Both the position numbers and the translations under genes were made by a program. A DNA stretch of 64,000 bases from Serinibacter arcticus (GTDB lineage Bacteria > Actinomycetota > Actinomycetes > Actinomycetales > Beutenbergiaceae), in the NCBI RefSeq assembly GCF_004786095.1, contig NZ_RHPJ01000003.1, forward strand, positions 558,001-622,000. Reading direction: 5' to 3'. How positions within the stretch are numbered: the first letter of the stretch is position 1; each line of letters begins with the position of its first letter. Shown one piece after another: positions 40,724-48,878 of this stretch. The notes under the pieces were generated by a model. The model did no database searches. It worked only from the letters and a program-made list of their open reading frames with translations, and had not been told where the DNA came from.

Positions 40724-42112
40724 CTAGCTCTCGGACGTGGGGACGGCTCGCGGCCAGAGGTCCTCCGACGGCGGGGTCCACGTGGCCGCGTCGGCCTCGA
40801 CCTGGTCGCCCGTGCGGATGTCCTTGACCGTGTCCGCCGTGCTCTCGGCGCCGTCGGCACCGTCGGTGCCCGGGAACCACACGAACGGGATGCCGCGGCG
40901 GTCCGCGTAGCGGATCTGCTTGCCGAACTTCGCCGCGGCGGGAGCCACGTCGCACGGGATGCCCCGGGCTCGCAGCCGGGTCGCGACGGCGTCGGACCGG
41001 CCGCGCGAGTCCTCCTGCGCGACGGCGATCAGCACCGCCGTCGGGACGCTGCGGGTCGCGGTGGCCAGGCCGGCGGAGAACAGGCGCGACAGCACCCGCG
41101 AGAGACCGATCGAGATGCCGACGCCCGGGAACGTGCGGGAGCCGTCCGTCGCGAGCGAGTCGTAGCGACCGCCCGAGCAGATCGACCCGAGCTTCTCGTG
41201 ACCCACCAGCACCGTCTCGTACACGGCGCCGGTGTAGTAGTCGAGACCCCGCGCGATCGAGAGGTCGGCGACCACGACGCCGGGAGCGCGCGTCTCGGCC
41301 CGCACCAGCAGGTTCTGCAGCTGGGTCAGGCCGGCCTCGAGGTCGACCGCCTCGGCGCCGGTGACGCCGGAGGACGCCGCCAGCTCGCGCACCTGCTCCA
41401 CGACCTCCGAACCGCCGGACAGCCCGGCCAGCGCGAGCGTCGCGGCGACCTGGTCCTCGCTCGCACCGAGCTCGGAGCGCAGCAGCGCCGCGACGCCGTC
41501 GGCCCCGATCTTGGCCAGCTTGTCGACCGCCTGGAGCACCGCGTCGACGTCGGTCAGCCCGATGCCGCGGTAGAACGCGTCGGCCACGCGCCGGTTGTTC
41601 ACCATCACCCGCACGGGCGGCAGCCCGATCTCCCGCAGCGCTGTCAGCGCCTCGGCCGCCACGAGCGGAACGTCCACCTCGAAGTGGTCCGCGAGCTCGC
41701 CGTCGCCCACGACGTCGATGTCGGCCTGCCAGAACTCGCGGAAGCGGCCGTCCTGGGGGCGCTCACCGCGCCACACGGGCTGCACCTGGTAGCGCTTGAA
41801 GGGGAACGTCAGGTGGCCGGCGTGCTCGAGCACGTACCGTGCGAACGGCACCGTGAGGTCGAAGTGGAGTCCGAGGTCGTCGTCGCTCGCACTCGCACCG
41901 GGCTCGGCGTGCAGCCGCCGAAGCACGTAGACCTCCTTGGAGGTCTCGCCCTTGCGGAGCAGCTCGCGCAGCGGTTCGACGGCCCGCGTGTTCACCGAGG
42001 CGTAGCCGTGCAGCTCGAAGGTTCGCGTGATGATCTCGACGGCTCGCTGCTCGATGATGCGCTGCGCGGGCAGCCACTCCGGGAAGCCGGACAGGGGGGT
42101 CGGTCGGGGCAT
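40724..42112 (-). CDS. hisS: Histidine-tRNA ligase
   Basis: 462 aa. Class II motif 1 region, motif 2 (VWRGERPQDGRFREFWQ), histidine-specific motifs GLDYYTGAVYE and CSGGRYD, motif 3 (GVGISIGLSR), and a C-terminal anticodon-binding domain (VLIAVAQED). The ATG at 42112 follows GGGAAG at 8 nt. The C-terminal 40 residues are less conserved. It is divergent from the truncated isomerase gene, with a 112-bp promoter region between them. Confidence 0.96.
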   Translation of the reverse strand: MPRPTPLSGFPEWLPAQRIIEQRAVEIITRTFELHGYASVNTRAVEPLRELLRKGETSKEVYVLRRLHAEPGASASDDDLGLHFDLTVPFARYVLEHAGHLTFPFKRYQVQPVWRGERPQDGRFREFWQADIDVVGDGELADHFEVDVPLVAAEALTALREIGLPPVRVMVNNRRVADAFYRGIGLTDVDAVLQAVDKLAKIGADGVAALLRSELGASEDQVAATLALAGLSGGSEVVEQVRELAASSGVTGAEAVDLEAGLTQLQNLLVRAETRAPGVVVADLSIARGLDYYTGAVYETVLVGHEKLGSICSGGRYDSLATDGSRTFPGVGISIGLSRVLSRLFSAGLATATRSVPTAVLIAVAQEDSRGRSDAVATRLRARGIPCDVAPAAAKFGKQIRYADRRGIPFVWFPGTDGADGAESTADTVKDIRTGDQVEADAATWTPPSEDLWPRAVPTSES

Positions 42113-42189
42113 GCGTCGATCTTCCCAGACACCGGGCTGACGACGGGCAACGCCCCGATCCTCCCCGGGCGGCGTCACCCGCGGCGTCC

Positions 42190-42195
42190 TATGCT
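42190..42195 (+). promoter_or_regulatory. -10 box for the truncated isomerase/DUF349 operon
   Basis: TATGCT, 29 nt before the ATG at 42225; a GGAGG ribosome binding site lies between. No clear -35 box is visible. Confidence 0.35.
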
Positions 42196-42224
42196 GGGCG
42201 CCGCGGACGAGCAGCGGAGGACCG

Positions 42225-42572
42225 ATGACCGGCAGGCAGGCACGCGAGGCGGAGCGGCGCCGCGCCGCGAGGTCGAGGGCGCGCCACGACCGCGCCGAGA
42301 AGGTCAGGCGGGAGCGGCGCATCGTCGCGATCGTCCTGGTGATCGGGCTCGTGCTGGCGCTGGCGGCGACCGGACTCGTCCTGACGAACCAGTCCGCGGC
42401 CGACGGCGCCGTCCCACCCGCCGATGCCGCGGCCTGGAACCACGGGGTGTTCGGTACGGTAGTCCAGGGACTGGAGACACTTCGGTCCGTCGGTGCCGTG
42501 GGCATCGACACAGGCGCCACGGACGGACGGCCGGCGACGGACGTCATCATCGAGAAAGCGGTCATCTCGTGA
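42225..42572 (+). pseudogene. Internally deleted cyclophilin-type peptidyl-prolyl isomerase (115 aa)
   Basis: The ORF is intact, with GGAGG before its ATG. Residues 1-32 are basic and helical, and 33-53 form a transmembrane helix, as in membrane-anchored actinobacterial cyclophilins found at this locus. Residues 73-115 (VFGTVVQGLETL ... DGRPATDVIIEKAV) match the last strand and helix of cyclophilin domains. The middle, about 120 residues with the catalytic Arg, Phe, Gln and Trp positions, is absent, yet frame and the GTGA coupling to the DUF349 gene are kept. It cannot be an active isomerase; it may persist only for coupled translation. This is by-eye family matching. Confidence 0.7.
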
Positions 42573-44539
42573 CTAGCACACCCGAACCCACCAGCGACGA
42601 GCAGTCGACCCCCGCGAGCGAGGAGGTCGCGCAGGCGACCCTTAGCGACGTCGACACGACGGACGCCGCGACGGACGAGCAGACGCCCGAGCTGCAGCCC
42701 GAGCCCTCGGAGGACGGGCCGCAGGAGGTGACGGAGGCGGAGGAGATCCCGCCGGCACCCGAGCTCGACCTCACGCTGGAGGAGACGCTCGCCGAGGGGA
42801 TCGACGACGTCGACCTCTCGGCCGAGGAGCTGACGGCCGACGAGGTCCCGGCGTCCGAGGAGTCCACGGTGGCGGTCGCCGAGGCGAGCGACGAGCCGCC
42901 GACGGTCGAGGAGACCCTGACGGCCGATCAGACGCCGGCGCCCGACGAGGTCGTCGCGGACGACGTCGCCGCGCAGGACCCGCCCGTCGAGGGTGAGATC
43001 GTCGTGGACGTCGTCGAGGCGCACGCCGCACCCGAGCCCGAGGACGAGGCCCCGGCCGCCGAGGAGGCACCGGTCGTCGCCGAGGAGGCACCGGTCGTCG
43101 CCGAGGAGGTGCCCGCCGAGGATTCACCGGCCGCTGACGAGGCGCCCTCCCCCGCGGCAGCAGCCCCCGCAGCCCGCCCGACGCCGCGCCCCGTGCCGCG
43201 CCCGGTCCCCCGTCCGGTGGCCCGCCCGGCCGCCGCCGAGGCGTCCGACGCCGCGCCCGCACCCGTCGTCGCGCCCACCCCGGCCGCCGAGAAGGCGGAG
43301 ATCGAGGCGGCGTCCGCGTTCGGCAGCGTCGCGGAGGACGGCACGGTCACGGTCCGCGACGGTGACCACGAGCGCGTGGTCGGCCAGTTCGCCGGTGGCG
43401 ACACCGACGAGGCCCTCGGTCTGTACGTGCGCCGCTACCTCGACCTCAAGGCCCAGGTCGCCCTGCTCGAGACCCGCCTGCCGACGATCGCCGTGAAGGA
43501 GGCCACGAGCACGCTGGCCACGCTCACGGAGCAGCTCGTCGAGCCGGCCGCCGTCGGCGACCTCCCCGCGCTCCGGGTGCGCCTGGCCGTCCTCGGCTCG
43601 CAGGCGGACGCACTGCAGGCCGAGGCCCGCAAGGCCAAGGAGGCCGCACGCGCCCAGGCGATCGTCGAGCGCACCGCGATCGTGGAGCAGGTCGAGGCCA
43701 TCGCCGCGACCGACGCCGCGCGCATCCAGTGGCGCGACGCGACCGCCAAGGTCACCGCCCTCCTGGACGAGTGGAAGGAGGCGCAGCGCACGGGTGTCCG
43801 CATCGACCGCCCGACCGAGGACGCGCTGTGGAAGCGGTTCTCGCACGCGCGCACCAGCTTCGACAAGGCCCGCCGCGCCCACTTCTCCGACCTCGACCGC
43901 CGCAACAGCGACGCCAAGGGCGTCAAGGAGCAGCTCGTCGTGCAGGCCGAGGCTCTCGCCGGCTCGACCGACTGGGGACCTACCGGCTCGCGGTTCCGGG
44001 CGCTGATGGACGAGTGGCGCGTCGCCCCCCGCGGCCGCCGCAAGGACGACGACGCGCTGTGGGCCCGCTTCAAGGGTGCCCAGGACACGTTCTTCGGGGC
44101 CCGCGCCCAGGTCAACGCCGAGATCGACACCGAGTACGAGGCCAACCTCGCGGTCAAGCTCGAGCTCCTGGAGAAGGCGGAGGCGCTCCTGCCGATCACC
44201 GACCTCGCGGCCGCACGCAAGAACGTGCGCGTGATCCAGGACGCGTGGGACGAGGCCGGCAAGGTGCCCCGTGCCGAGATGCAGCGCACCGAGGCTCGGC
44301 TGCGGGCGGTCGAGCAGGCCATCCGCGACGCCGAGCAGGCCGAGATGCGTCGCACCGACCCCGAGATGAAGGCGCGGGTGGACGGCGCGACCGCGCAGCT
44401 GCTCGACTCCATCACCGCGCTCGAGGCCGACCTCGCCGCCGCGCAGGCCGCCGGGAACGCCCGCAAGGTCAAGGACGCCGAGAGCGCGCTCGCGACGCGT
44501 CGCCAGTGGCTCGAGGCCGTGCAGAGCTCGGGCGCCTGA
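42569..44539 (+). CDS. DUF349 domain-containing protein with long acidic N-terminus
   Basis: 656 aa, GTG start overlapping the previous stop (GTGA). Residues 1 to about 235 are low-complexity Glu/Asp/Ala/Pro, with a duplicated AEEAPVV unit and a PRPVPRPVPRPV stretch. From about residue 260 come several DUF349 repeats, three-helix units with conserved Trp (W-R-D, LLDEWKEAQ, RRKDDDALWARFK). DUF349 proteins are helical and of unclear function, with links reported to ribosome or nucleic-acid processes. A strong terminator follows. Confidence 0.9.
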   Translation: MTSTPEPTSDEQSTPASEEVAQATLSDVDTTDAATDEQTPELQPEPSEDGPQEVTEAEEIPPAPELDLTLEETLAEGIDDVDLSAEELTADEVPASEESTVAVAEASDEPPTVEETLTADQTPAPDEVVADDVAAQDPPVEGEIVVDVVEAHAAPEPEDEAPAAEEAPVVAEEAPVVAEEVPAEDSPAADEAPSPAAAAPAARPTPRPVPRPVPRPVARPAAAEASDAAPAPVVAPTPAAEKAEIEAASAFGSVAEDGTVTVRDGDHERVVGQFAGGDTDEALGLYVRRYLDLKAQVALLETRLPTIAVKEATSTLATLTEQLVEPAAVGDLPALRVRLAVLGSQADALQAEARKAKEAARAQAIVERTAIVEQVEAIAATDAARIQWRDATAKVTALLDEWKEAQRTGVRIDRPTEDALWKRFSHARTSFDKARRAHFSDLDRRNSDAKGVKEQLVVQAEALAGSTDWGPTGSRFRALMDEWRVAPRGRRKDDDALWARFKGAQDTFFGARAQVNAEIDTEYEANLAVKLELLEKAEALLPITDLAAARKNVRVIQDAWDEAGKVPRAEMQRTEARLRAVEQAIRDAEQAEMRRTDPEMKARVDGATAQLLDSITALEADLAAAQAAGNARKVKDAESALATRRQWLEAVQSSGA

Positions 44540-44589
44540 CGGATCGCACCAGCACCACCCGCGCCGCAGCACCACCCGCACCACCCCGG

Positions 44590-44616
44590 ACGGCCGGTCG
44601 CCACGCGACCGGCCGT
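44590..44616 (+). terminator. Terminator hairpin after the DUF349 gene
   Basis: 12-bp perfect arms (ACGGCCGGTCGC and its complement) with loop CAC, 51 nt after the stop; a short TTCGG follows. Confidence 0.75.
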
Positions 44617-44669
44617 TCGGCCGTCCACAGGCGCCTCGCACCCGTGCCGGCCCCGGGCATGATCGGGCG

Positions 44670-45392
44670 ATGACGACGTCCTGGCTGCCCCGCCCCACGG
44701 GTCTGGTCCGCGTGCCGCACGAGCGCCCCGGCACGCGTCTCGGCCCGGACGACGCCGACCTGCTCGGCGACCACCTGTGGTCCGGGCGCGTCGCGGCCGA
44801 CGTCGTGCTCACCCCGGCCGACCGGGCGCGCGACGCGGTCGTCGCCTGTGGCGTCGCGACGCTGCTGGACCGCTCCCGCGCCGACGGTGACCTTCCTCGT
44901 CGCCCGTCGCCCGCCGACGGCGGCACCGTCTGCCTGCTGGCCGCCGCCTGGATCTGCACCGGCGGGCCACCACCGGCGCGCCTGGACGTCACGGTCCCCC
45001 GTCCCGTGCGCGCACGTTTCGGACCCGTGCGCTACCGCACCGTCGTCCTGCGCGACCGCGACGTCGTCGTCGTGGGAGGCGTGCGTGTGACGTCGCCGCT
45101 GACGACCGCGTGCGACCTGGCGCGGGACGCCGTCGAGCAGAAGGACAGCGCGTCCGGCCTCGATCCGGTCGACCACGCCGAGGCGGTCGGGAGGCTCGTC
45201 GCCGCCGGTGTCGAGCTCGATGCCGTCCGGGCCCGCCTGATGACGGCGAACCGATCACGCGCCCGCCAGGCGCGCGCGTGGCTCGACACCCTCCACCCGA
45301 GGGCGGAGCGGTCGGGTCAGCCCTTGGCGTTCAGCTCGGCGCGTCCCGAGGGCACGGGCGCCGCATCGGGCCGGACGCCGGTGACGCGGTAG
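44670..45392 (+). CDS. AbiEi-like (type IV antitoxin family) protein, solitary
   Basis: 240 aa. [16 protein letters not shown] near residue 140 and the preceding strand region [14 protein letters not shown] resemble AbiEi C-terminal domains found in many single actinobacterial proteins. The N-terminal winged-helix part usual for AbiEi is not clear. No AbiEii nucleotidyltransferase toxin lies nearby. The last 25 codons overlap the 3' end of relA on the opposite strand (45317-45392). The start ATG has no good ribosome binding site. Function unknown; the antitoxin link is weak. Confidence 0.6.
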   Translation: MTTSWLPRPTGLVRVPHERPGTRLGPDDADLLGDHLWSGRVAADVVLTPADRARDAVVACGVATLLDRSRADGDLPRRPSPADGGTVCLLAAAWICTGGPPPARLDVTVPRPVRARFGPVRYRTVVLRDRDVVVVGGVRVTSPLTTACDLARDAVEQKDSASGLDPVDHAEAVGRLVAAGVELDAVRARLMTANRSRARQARAWLDTLHPRAERSGQPLAFSSARPEGTGAASGRTPVTR

Positions 45393-47671
45393 ACGTCGTA
45401 GACCCCGTCGATCTCCCGGACCGCACGCAGCACGTGGCCCAGGTGGGCGGTGTCCCCCATCTCGAACACGAACTTGCTGACCGCGAGCCGGTCGCGGGAG
45501 GTGGAGACGCTGGCGGACAGGATGTTGACGTGGTTGTCGGACAGCACGCGCGTGACGTCGGACAGCAGTCGCGCGCGGTCGAGCGCCTCGACCTGGATCT
45601 GGACGAGGAAGACGCTCTGGGCGTCCGGCGACCACGACACGTCCACGAACCGCTCGGACTCGCCCTGCAGCGCCTCGAGGTTGGGGCAGTCGGCGCGGTG
45701 CACCGAGACGCCCTGGCCCCGCGTGACGAACCCGACCACGGGGTCTCCGGGGACCGGCGTGCAGCACTTGGCGAGCTTGGTCCACACGTCGTCCATGCCC
45801 GCGACGATGACGCCGCCGCTCGTGCTGCGCGGCCGGGCGACACCGGTGGACCCGGGGTGCGTGACCTCGGCGAGGTCCTCGGTCGTGCCCTCCTCGCCGC
45901 CCAGGCCCGCGACGAGACGCGAGACGACGTTGGCGGCCGAGACGTGGTGCTCACCCACCGCGGCGTACAGCGCGGTGACGTCGGGATAGCGCATGTCGGA
46001 CGCGAGCGCGGTCAGCGAGTCGTGCGTCAGGAGCCGCTGCATGGGCAGGTTCTGCTTGCGCATGACCTTGGCGATCGCGGTCTTGCCCTCCTCGATCGCC
46101 TCGTCCCGACGCTCGCGCGTGAACCACGCCTTGATCTTGTTCCGCGCGCGCGGCGAGGTGACGAAGGTGAGCCAGTCGCGGCTCGGACCGGCGTTCTCGG
46201 CCTTGGAGGTGAAGACCTCGACCGTGTCGCCGTTGTCCAGGACCGACTCGAGCGGAACCAGACGACCGTTCACCTTGGCCCCCACCGTCCGGTGACCGAC
46301 CTCGGTGTGGACCGCGTAGGCGAAGTCGACCGACGTCGAACCGCCGGGCAGCGACATCACGTCACCCTTGGGGGTGAAGACGTAGACCTCGTTGCCCGAC
46401 ATCTCGTAGCGCAGCGAGTCGAGGAACTCCCCGGGGTCGGAGGTCTCGCGCTGCCAGTCGACGAGCTGGCGCAGCCACGGCATCTCGCCGCCGCCCGCGG
46501 CCGTGCCGCCGGCGGCACCCGGCTGCTCCTTGTACTTCCAGTGCGCCGCGACGCCGTACTCCGCGCGCCGGTGCATGTCGTGGCTGCGGATCTGGATCTC
46601 GACGGGCTTGCCGCTCGGACCGATCACCGTGGTGTGCAGGGACTGGTACATGTTGAACTTCGGCATCGCGATGTAGTCCTTGAACCGGCCGGGCACCGGG
46701 TTCCACCGCGCGTGCAGCGCACCGAGCGCCGCGTAGCAGTCACGCACCGAGTCGACCAGGACGCGCACGCCCACGAGGTCGTAGATGTCCGCGAAGTCTC
46801 GGCCGCGCACGATCATCTTCTGGTAGATCGAGTAGTAGTGCTTCGGGCGCCCGGTCACGGTCGAGCGGATCCGAGCGACCTTGAGGTCCTCGACCACGCT
46901 GTCGCGCACGATGCCGAGATACTCCTCGCGCGCCGGAGCCCGCTCCGAGACCAGCCGCACGATCTCGTCGTACACCTTGGGGTAGAGGGTCGCGAAGGAC
47001 AGGTCCTCGAGCTCCCACTTGATGGTGTTCATGCCGAGCCGGTGCGCGAGCGGCGCGTAGATCTCGAGCGTCTCGCGGGCCTTCTTCTCGGCGGAGCCCG
47101 AGGAGACGAACTTCCACGTGCGGGCGTTGTGCAGGCGGTCGGCCAGCTTGATCACGAGCACCCGGATGTCGCGCGCCATCGCCACGACCATCTTGCGGAC
47201 CGTCTCGGCCTGCGCGGCCTCGCCGAACGTCACCTTGTCGAGCTTCGTGACGCCGTCGACCATCCCGGCGATCTCGTCGCCGAACTCCTTGCGGAGCGTG
47301 GCCAGGGAGTAGTCGGTGTCCTCGACCGTGTCGTGCAGGAGCGCCGCCGCCAGCGTCGTCGGGGTCAGCCCGAGCTCGGCGAGGATCGTCGCGACGGCGA
47401 CCGGGTGCGTGATGTAGGGGTCACCGCTCTTGCGGAGCTGTCCCTCGTGCGCGCGCTCGGCCACGAGGTAGGCGCGCTCGATGAGCGAGACGTCGACGCG
47501 CGGGTGGTTCGCACGGACCACGCGCAGCAGCGGTTCGATCGCCGGCGGCGTCTGGTGGCCGCGCGACCCGAACCTGACCAGCGTGCTGCGCATGCGTGAA
47601 CGGGGCACCACGGGCGCGACGGCGTCGGCCGCGCCCCGGTTCCGGATCTCCTGCCGCGTCTCGTCCGCCAT
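45317..47671 (-). CDS. relA: Bifunctional (p)ppGpp synthetase/hydrolase (RelA/SpoT)
   Basis: 784 aa. HD hydrolase domain with [10 protein letters not shown], synthetase domain with [13 protein letters not shown] and [13 protein letters not shown] domain ([14 protein letters not shown]), zinc-finger-like CCTPVPGD and C-terminal ACT domain ([17 protein letters not shown]). An intact HD motif predicts both making and breaking (p)ppGpp. The start is at 47671; TAGGAT lies 6 nt upstream, and a GTG at 47674 is in frame. A Gly/Ala-rich insert sits between the synthetase and TGS domains. Separated from secF by a strong terminator. Confidence 0.96.
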   Translation of the reverse strand: MADETRQEIRNRGAADAVAPVVPRSRMRSTLVRFGSRGHQTPPAIEPLLRVVRANHPRVDVSLIERAYLVAERAHEGQLRKSGDPYITHPVAVATILAELGLTPTTLAAALLHDTVEDTDYSLATLRKEFGDEIAGMVDGVTKLDKVTFGEAAQAETVRKMVVAMARDIRVLVIKLADRLHNARTWKFVSSGSAEKKARETLEIYAPLAHRLGMNTIKWELEDLSFATLYPKVYDEIVRLVSERAPAREEYLGIVRDSVVEDLKVARIRSTVTGRPKHYYSIYQKMIVRGRDFADIYDLVGVRVLVDSVRDCYAALGALHARWNPVPGRFKDYIAMPKFNMYQSLHTTVIGPSGKPVEIQIRSHDMHRRAEYGVAAHWKYKEQPGAAGGTAAGGGEMPWLRQLVDWQRETSDPGEFLDSLRYEMSGNEVYVFTPKGDVMSLPGGSTSVDFAYAVHTEVGHRTVGAKVNGRLVPLESVLDNGDTVEVFTSKAENAGPSRDWLTFVTSPRARNKIKAWFTRERRDEAIEEGKTAIAKVMRKQNLPMQRLLTHDSLTALASDMRYPDVTALYAAVGEHHVSAANVVSRLVAGLGGEEGTTEDLAEVTHPGSTGVARPRSTSGGVIVAGMDDVWTKLAKCCTPVPGDPVVGFVTRGQGVSVHRADCPNLEALQGESERFVDVSWSPDAQSVFLVQIQVEALDRARLLSDVTRVLSDNHVNILSASVSTSRDRLAVSKFVFEMGDTAHLGHVLRAVREIDGVYDVYRVTGVRPDAAPVPSGRAELNAKG

Positions 47672-47677
47672 CACACC

Positions 47678-47683
47678 ATCCTA
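47678..47683 (-). promoter_or_regulatory. -10 box of relA, leaderless geometry
   Basis: TAGGAT on the minus strand, 6 nt (GGTGTG) before the ATG, just past the secF terminator. AGGA within it could instead act as a ribosome binding site on a longer transcript. Confidence 0.4.
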
Positions 47684-47691
47684 GGTGGGCG

Positions 47692-47737
47692 CACGACGAC
47701 GCCCGCACCGGCCAGTGCCGGTGCGGGCGTCGTCGTG
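47692..47737 (-). terminator. Terminator hairpin after secF
   Basis: Perfect 21-bp arms (47692-47712, 47717-47737) with loop CAGT, 50 nt after the secF stop and 21 nt before the relA start. Confidence 0.85.
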
Positions 47738-47786
47738 CCGGGTGCCGTCCGGTGCGGACGGCGGGTGGTCGGGCGAGCGCGAGCGC

Positions 47787-48878
47787 TCAGCGCTTGCGGC
47801 GCGGCTGCGATGTCGTGCCGAGGTGGATGCCGGGGATCGTGGCCACGACGCGCTCGGACTCGGGGCGGACGTCCGAGCTCGACACGACGGCGGCCTCGCC
47901 CGACTCGGCACGCAGCTCCAGCACGCGCGCGGTGTGCTCGCGGTAGGCGGGGCGACGCATCCGCAGCGCCGCCTCGAGCGGCGTCGCGAGGAAGATGGAC
48001 GACGCGGTCGAGACGATCATGCCGATGAACAGCGAGAGCGCGATGTCCCGCAGCGTGCCGGCCCCCAGCAGGAACGCGCCGACGAACAGGATCGACGCGA
48101 CCGGCAGGATGCCGACCACCGAGGTGTTGATCGAGCGGACGATCGTCTGGTTGACGGCGAGGTTGGAGGCCTCCTCGTAGGTGACGCGCGTCTGCTCGAG
48201 CACGTTCGCGGTGTTCTCGCGGACCTTGTCGAACACGACGACCGTGTCGTAGAGCGAGTAGCCGAGGATCGTCAGCAGCCCGATGACGCTCGCGGGCGTC
48301 ACCTCGAACCCGATGCCGGCGTAGAGACCGACGGTCACGACGAGGTCGTGCAGCAGCGCGATGAGGGCCGCGACGGCCATGCTCCACGTGCGGAAGTAGA
48401 GCGCCATCACGATGGCGACCAGCACGAGGAAGATCACCAGGCCCTGGACCGCCTTGGCCGTGATGTCGGCACCCCAGGACGGGCCGATGAAGGACGACGT
48501 CACGGCCGTGCGATCGACCTCGTACGCCTCGGCGAGAGATCCGGCGACCTGCTCGGTCTGCTCCTGCGAGAGCTGGTCGGTCTGGATGCGGACCGAGTCC
48601 CCGCCGACGACGGAGACACGAGCCACCTGGTCGGTGGCGATCCCCTGGAGGACCTCCTCGGCGGGGCCGGACGACGTCGTGGCCGCGCCGGAGACCGTGA
48701 ACTCGGAGCCGCCGCGGAACTCGATGCCCACGTTGAGGCCGCGAGCCAGCAGCAGGACGCCGGACAGCGCCACGAGCAGCACGGCGGCGATGAACCAGAC
48801 CCTGCGCTTCCCGACGATGTCGTAGCTGCGCTTGCCCGTGTAGAGGTCGTTGCCCAGGCGGGCGAACTGGCCGGCCAT
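47787..48878 (-). CDS. secF: Protein translocase subunit SecF
   Basis: 363 aa, six transmembrane segments. The N-terminal LNVGIEFRGGSEF segment after helix 1, the periplasmic-type domain, then GYSLYDTVVVFDKVREN and the helix-5/6 region are diagnostic. With SecD it uses the proton gradient to help SecYEG export. The ATG shares one nucleotide with the secD stop (TGATG). The C-terminal tail (about 60 residues) is cytoplasmic and ends in basic residues. Confidence 0.96.
   Translation of the reverse strand: MAGQFARLGNDLYTGKRSYDIVGKRRVWFIAAVLLVALSGVLLLARGLNVGIEFRGGSEFTVSGAATTSSGPAEEVLQGIATDQVARVSVVGGDSVRIQTDQLSQEQTEQVAGSLAEAYEVDRTAVTSSFIGPSWGADITAKAVQGLVIFLVLVAIVMALYFRTWSMAVAALIALLHDLVVTVGLYAGIGFEVTPASVIGLLTILGYSLYDTVVVFDKVRENTANVLEQTRVTYEEASNLAVNQTIVRSINTSVVGILPVASILFVGAFLLGAGTLRDIALSLFIGMIVSTASSIFLATPLEAALRMRRPAYREHTARVLELRAESGEAAVVSSSDVRPESERVVATIPGIHLGTTSQPRRKR

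Noticed and set aside
44670-45392. Complete type IV toxin-antitoxin system
   Set aside because: No AbiEii-like nucleotidyltransferase lies on either side; only the antitoxin-like half is present and even that match is weak.
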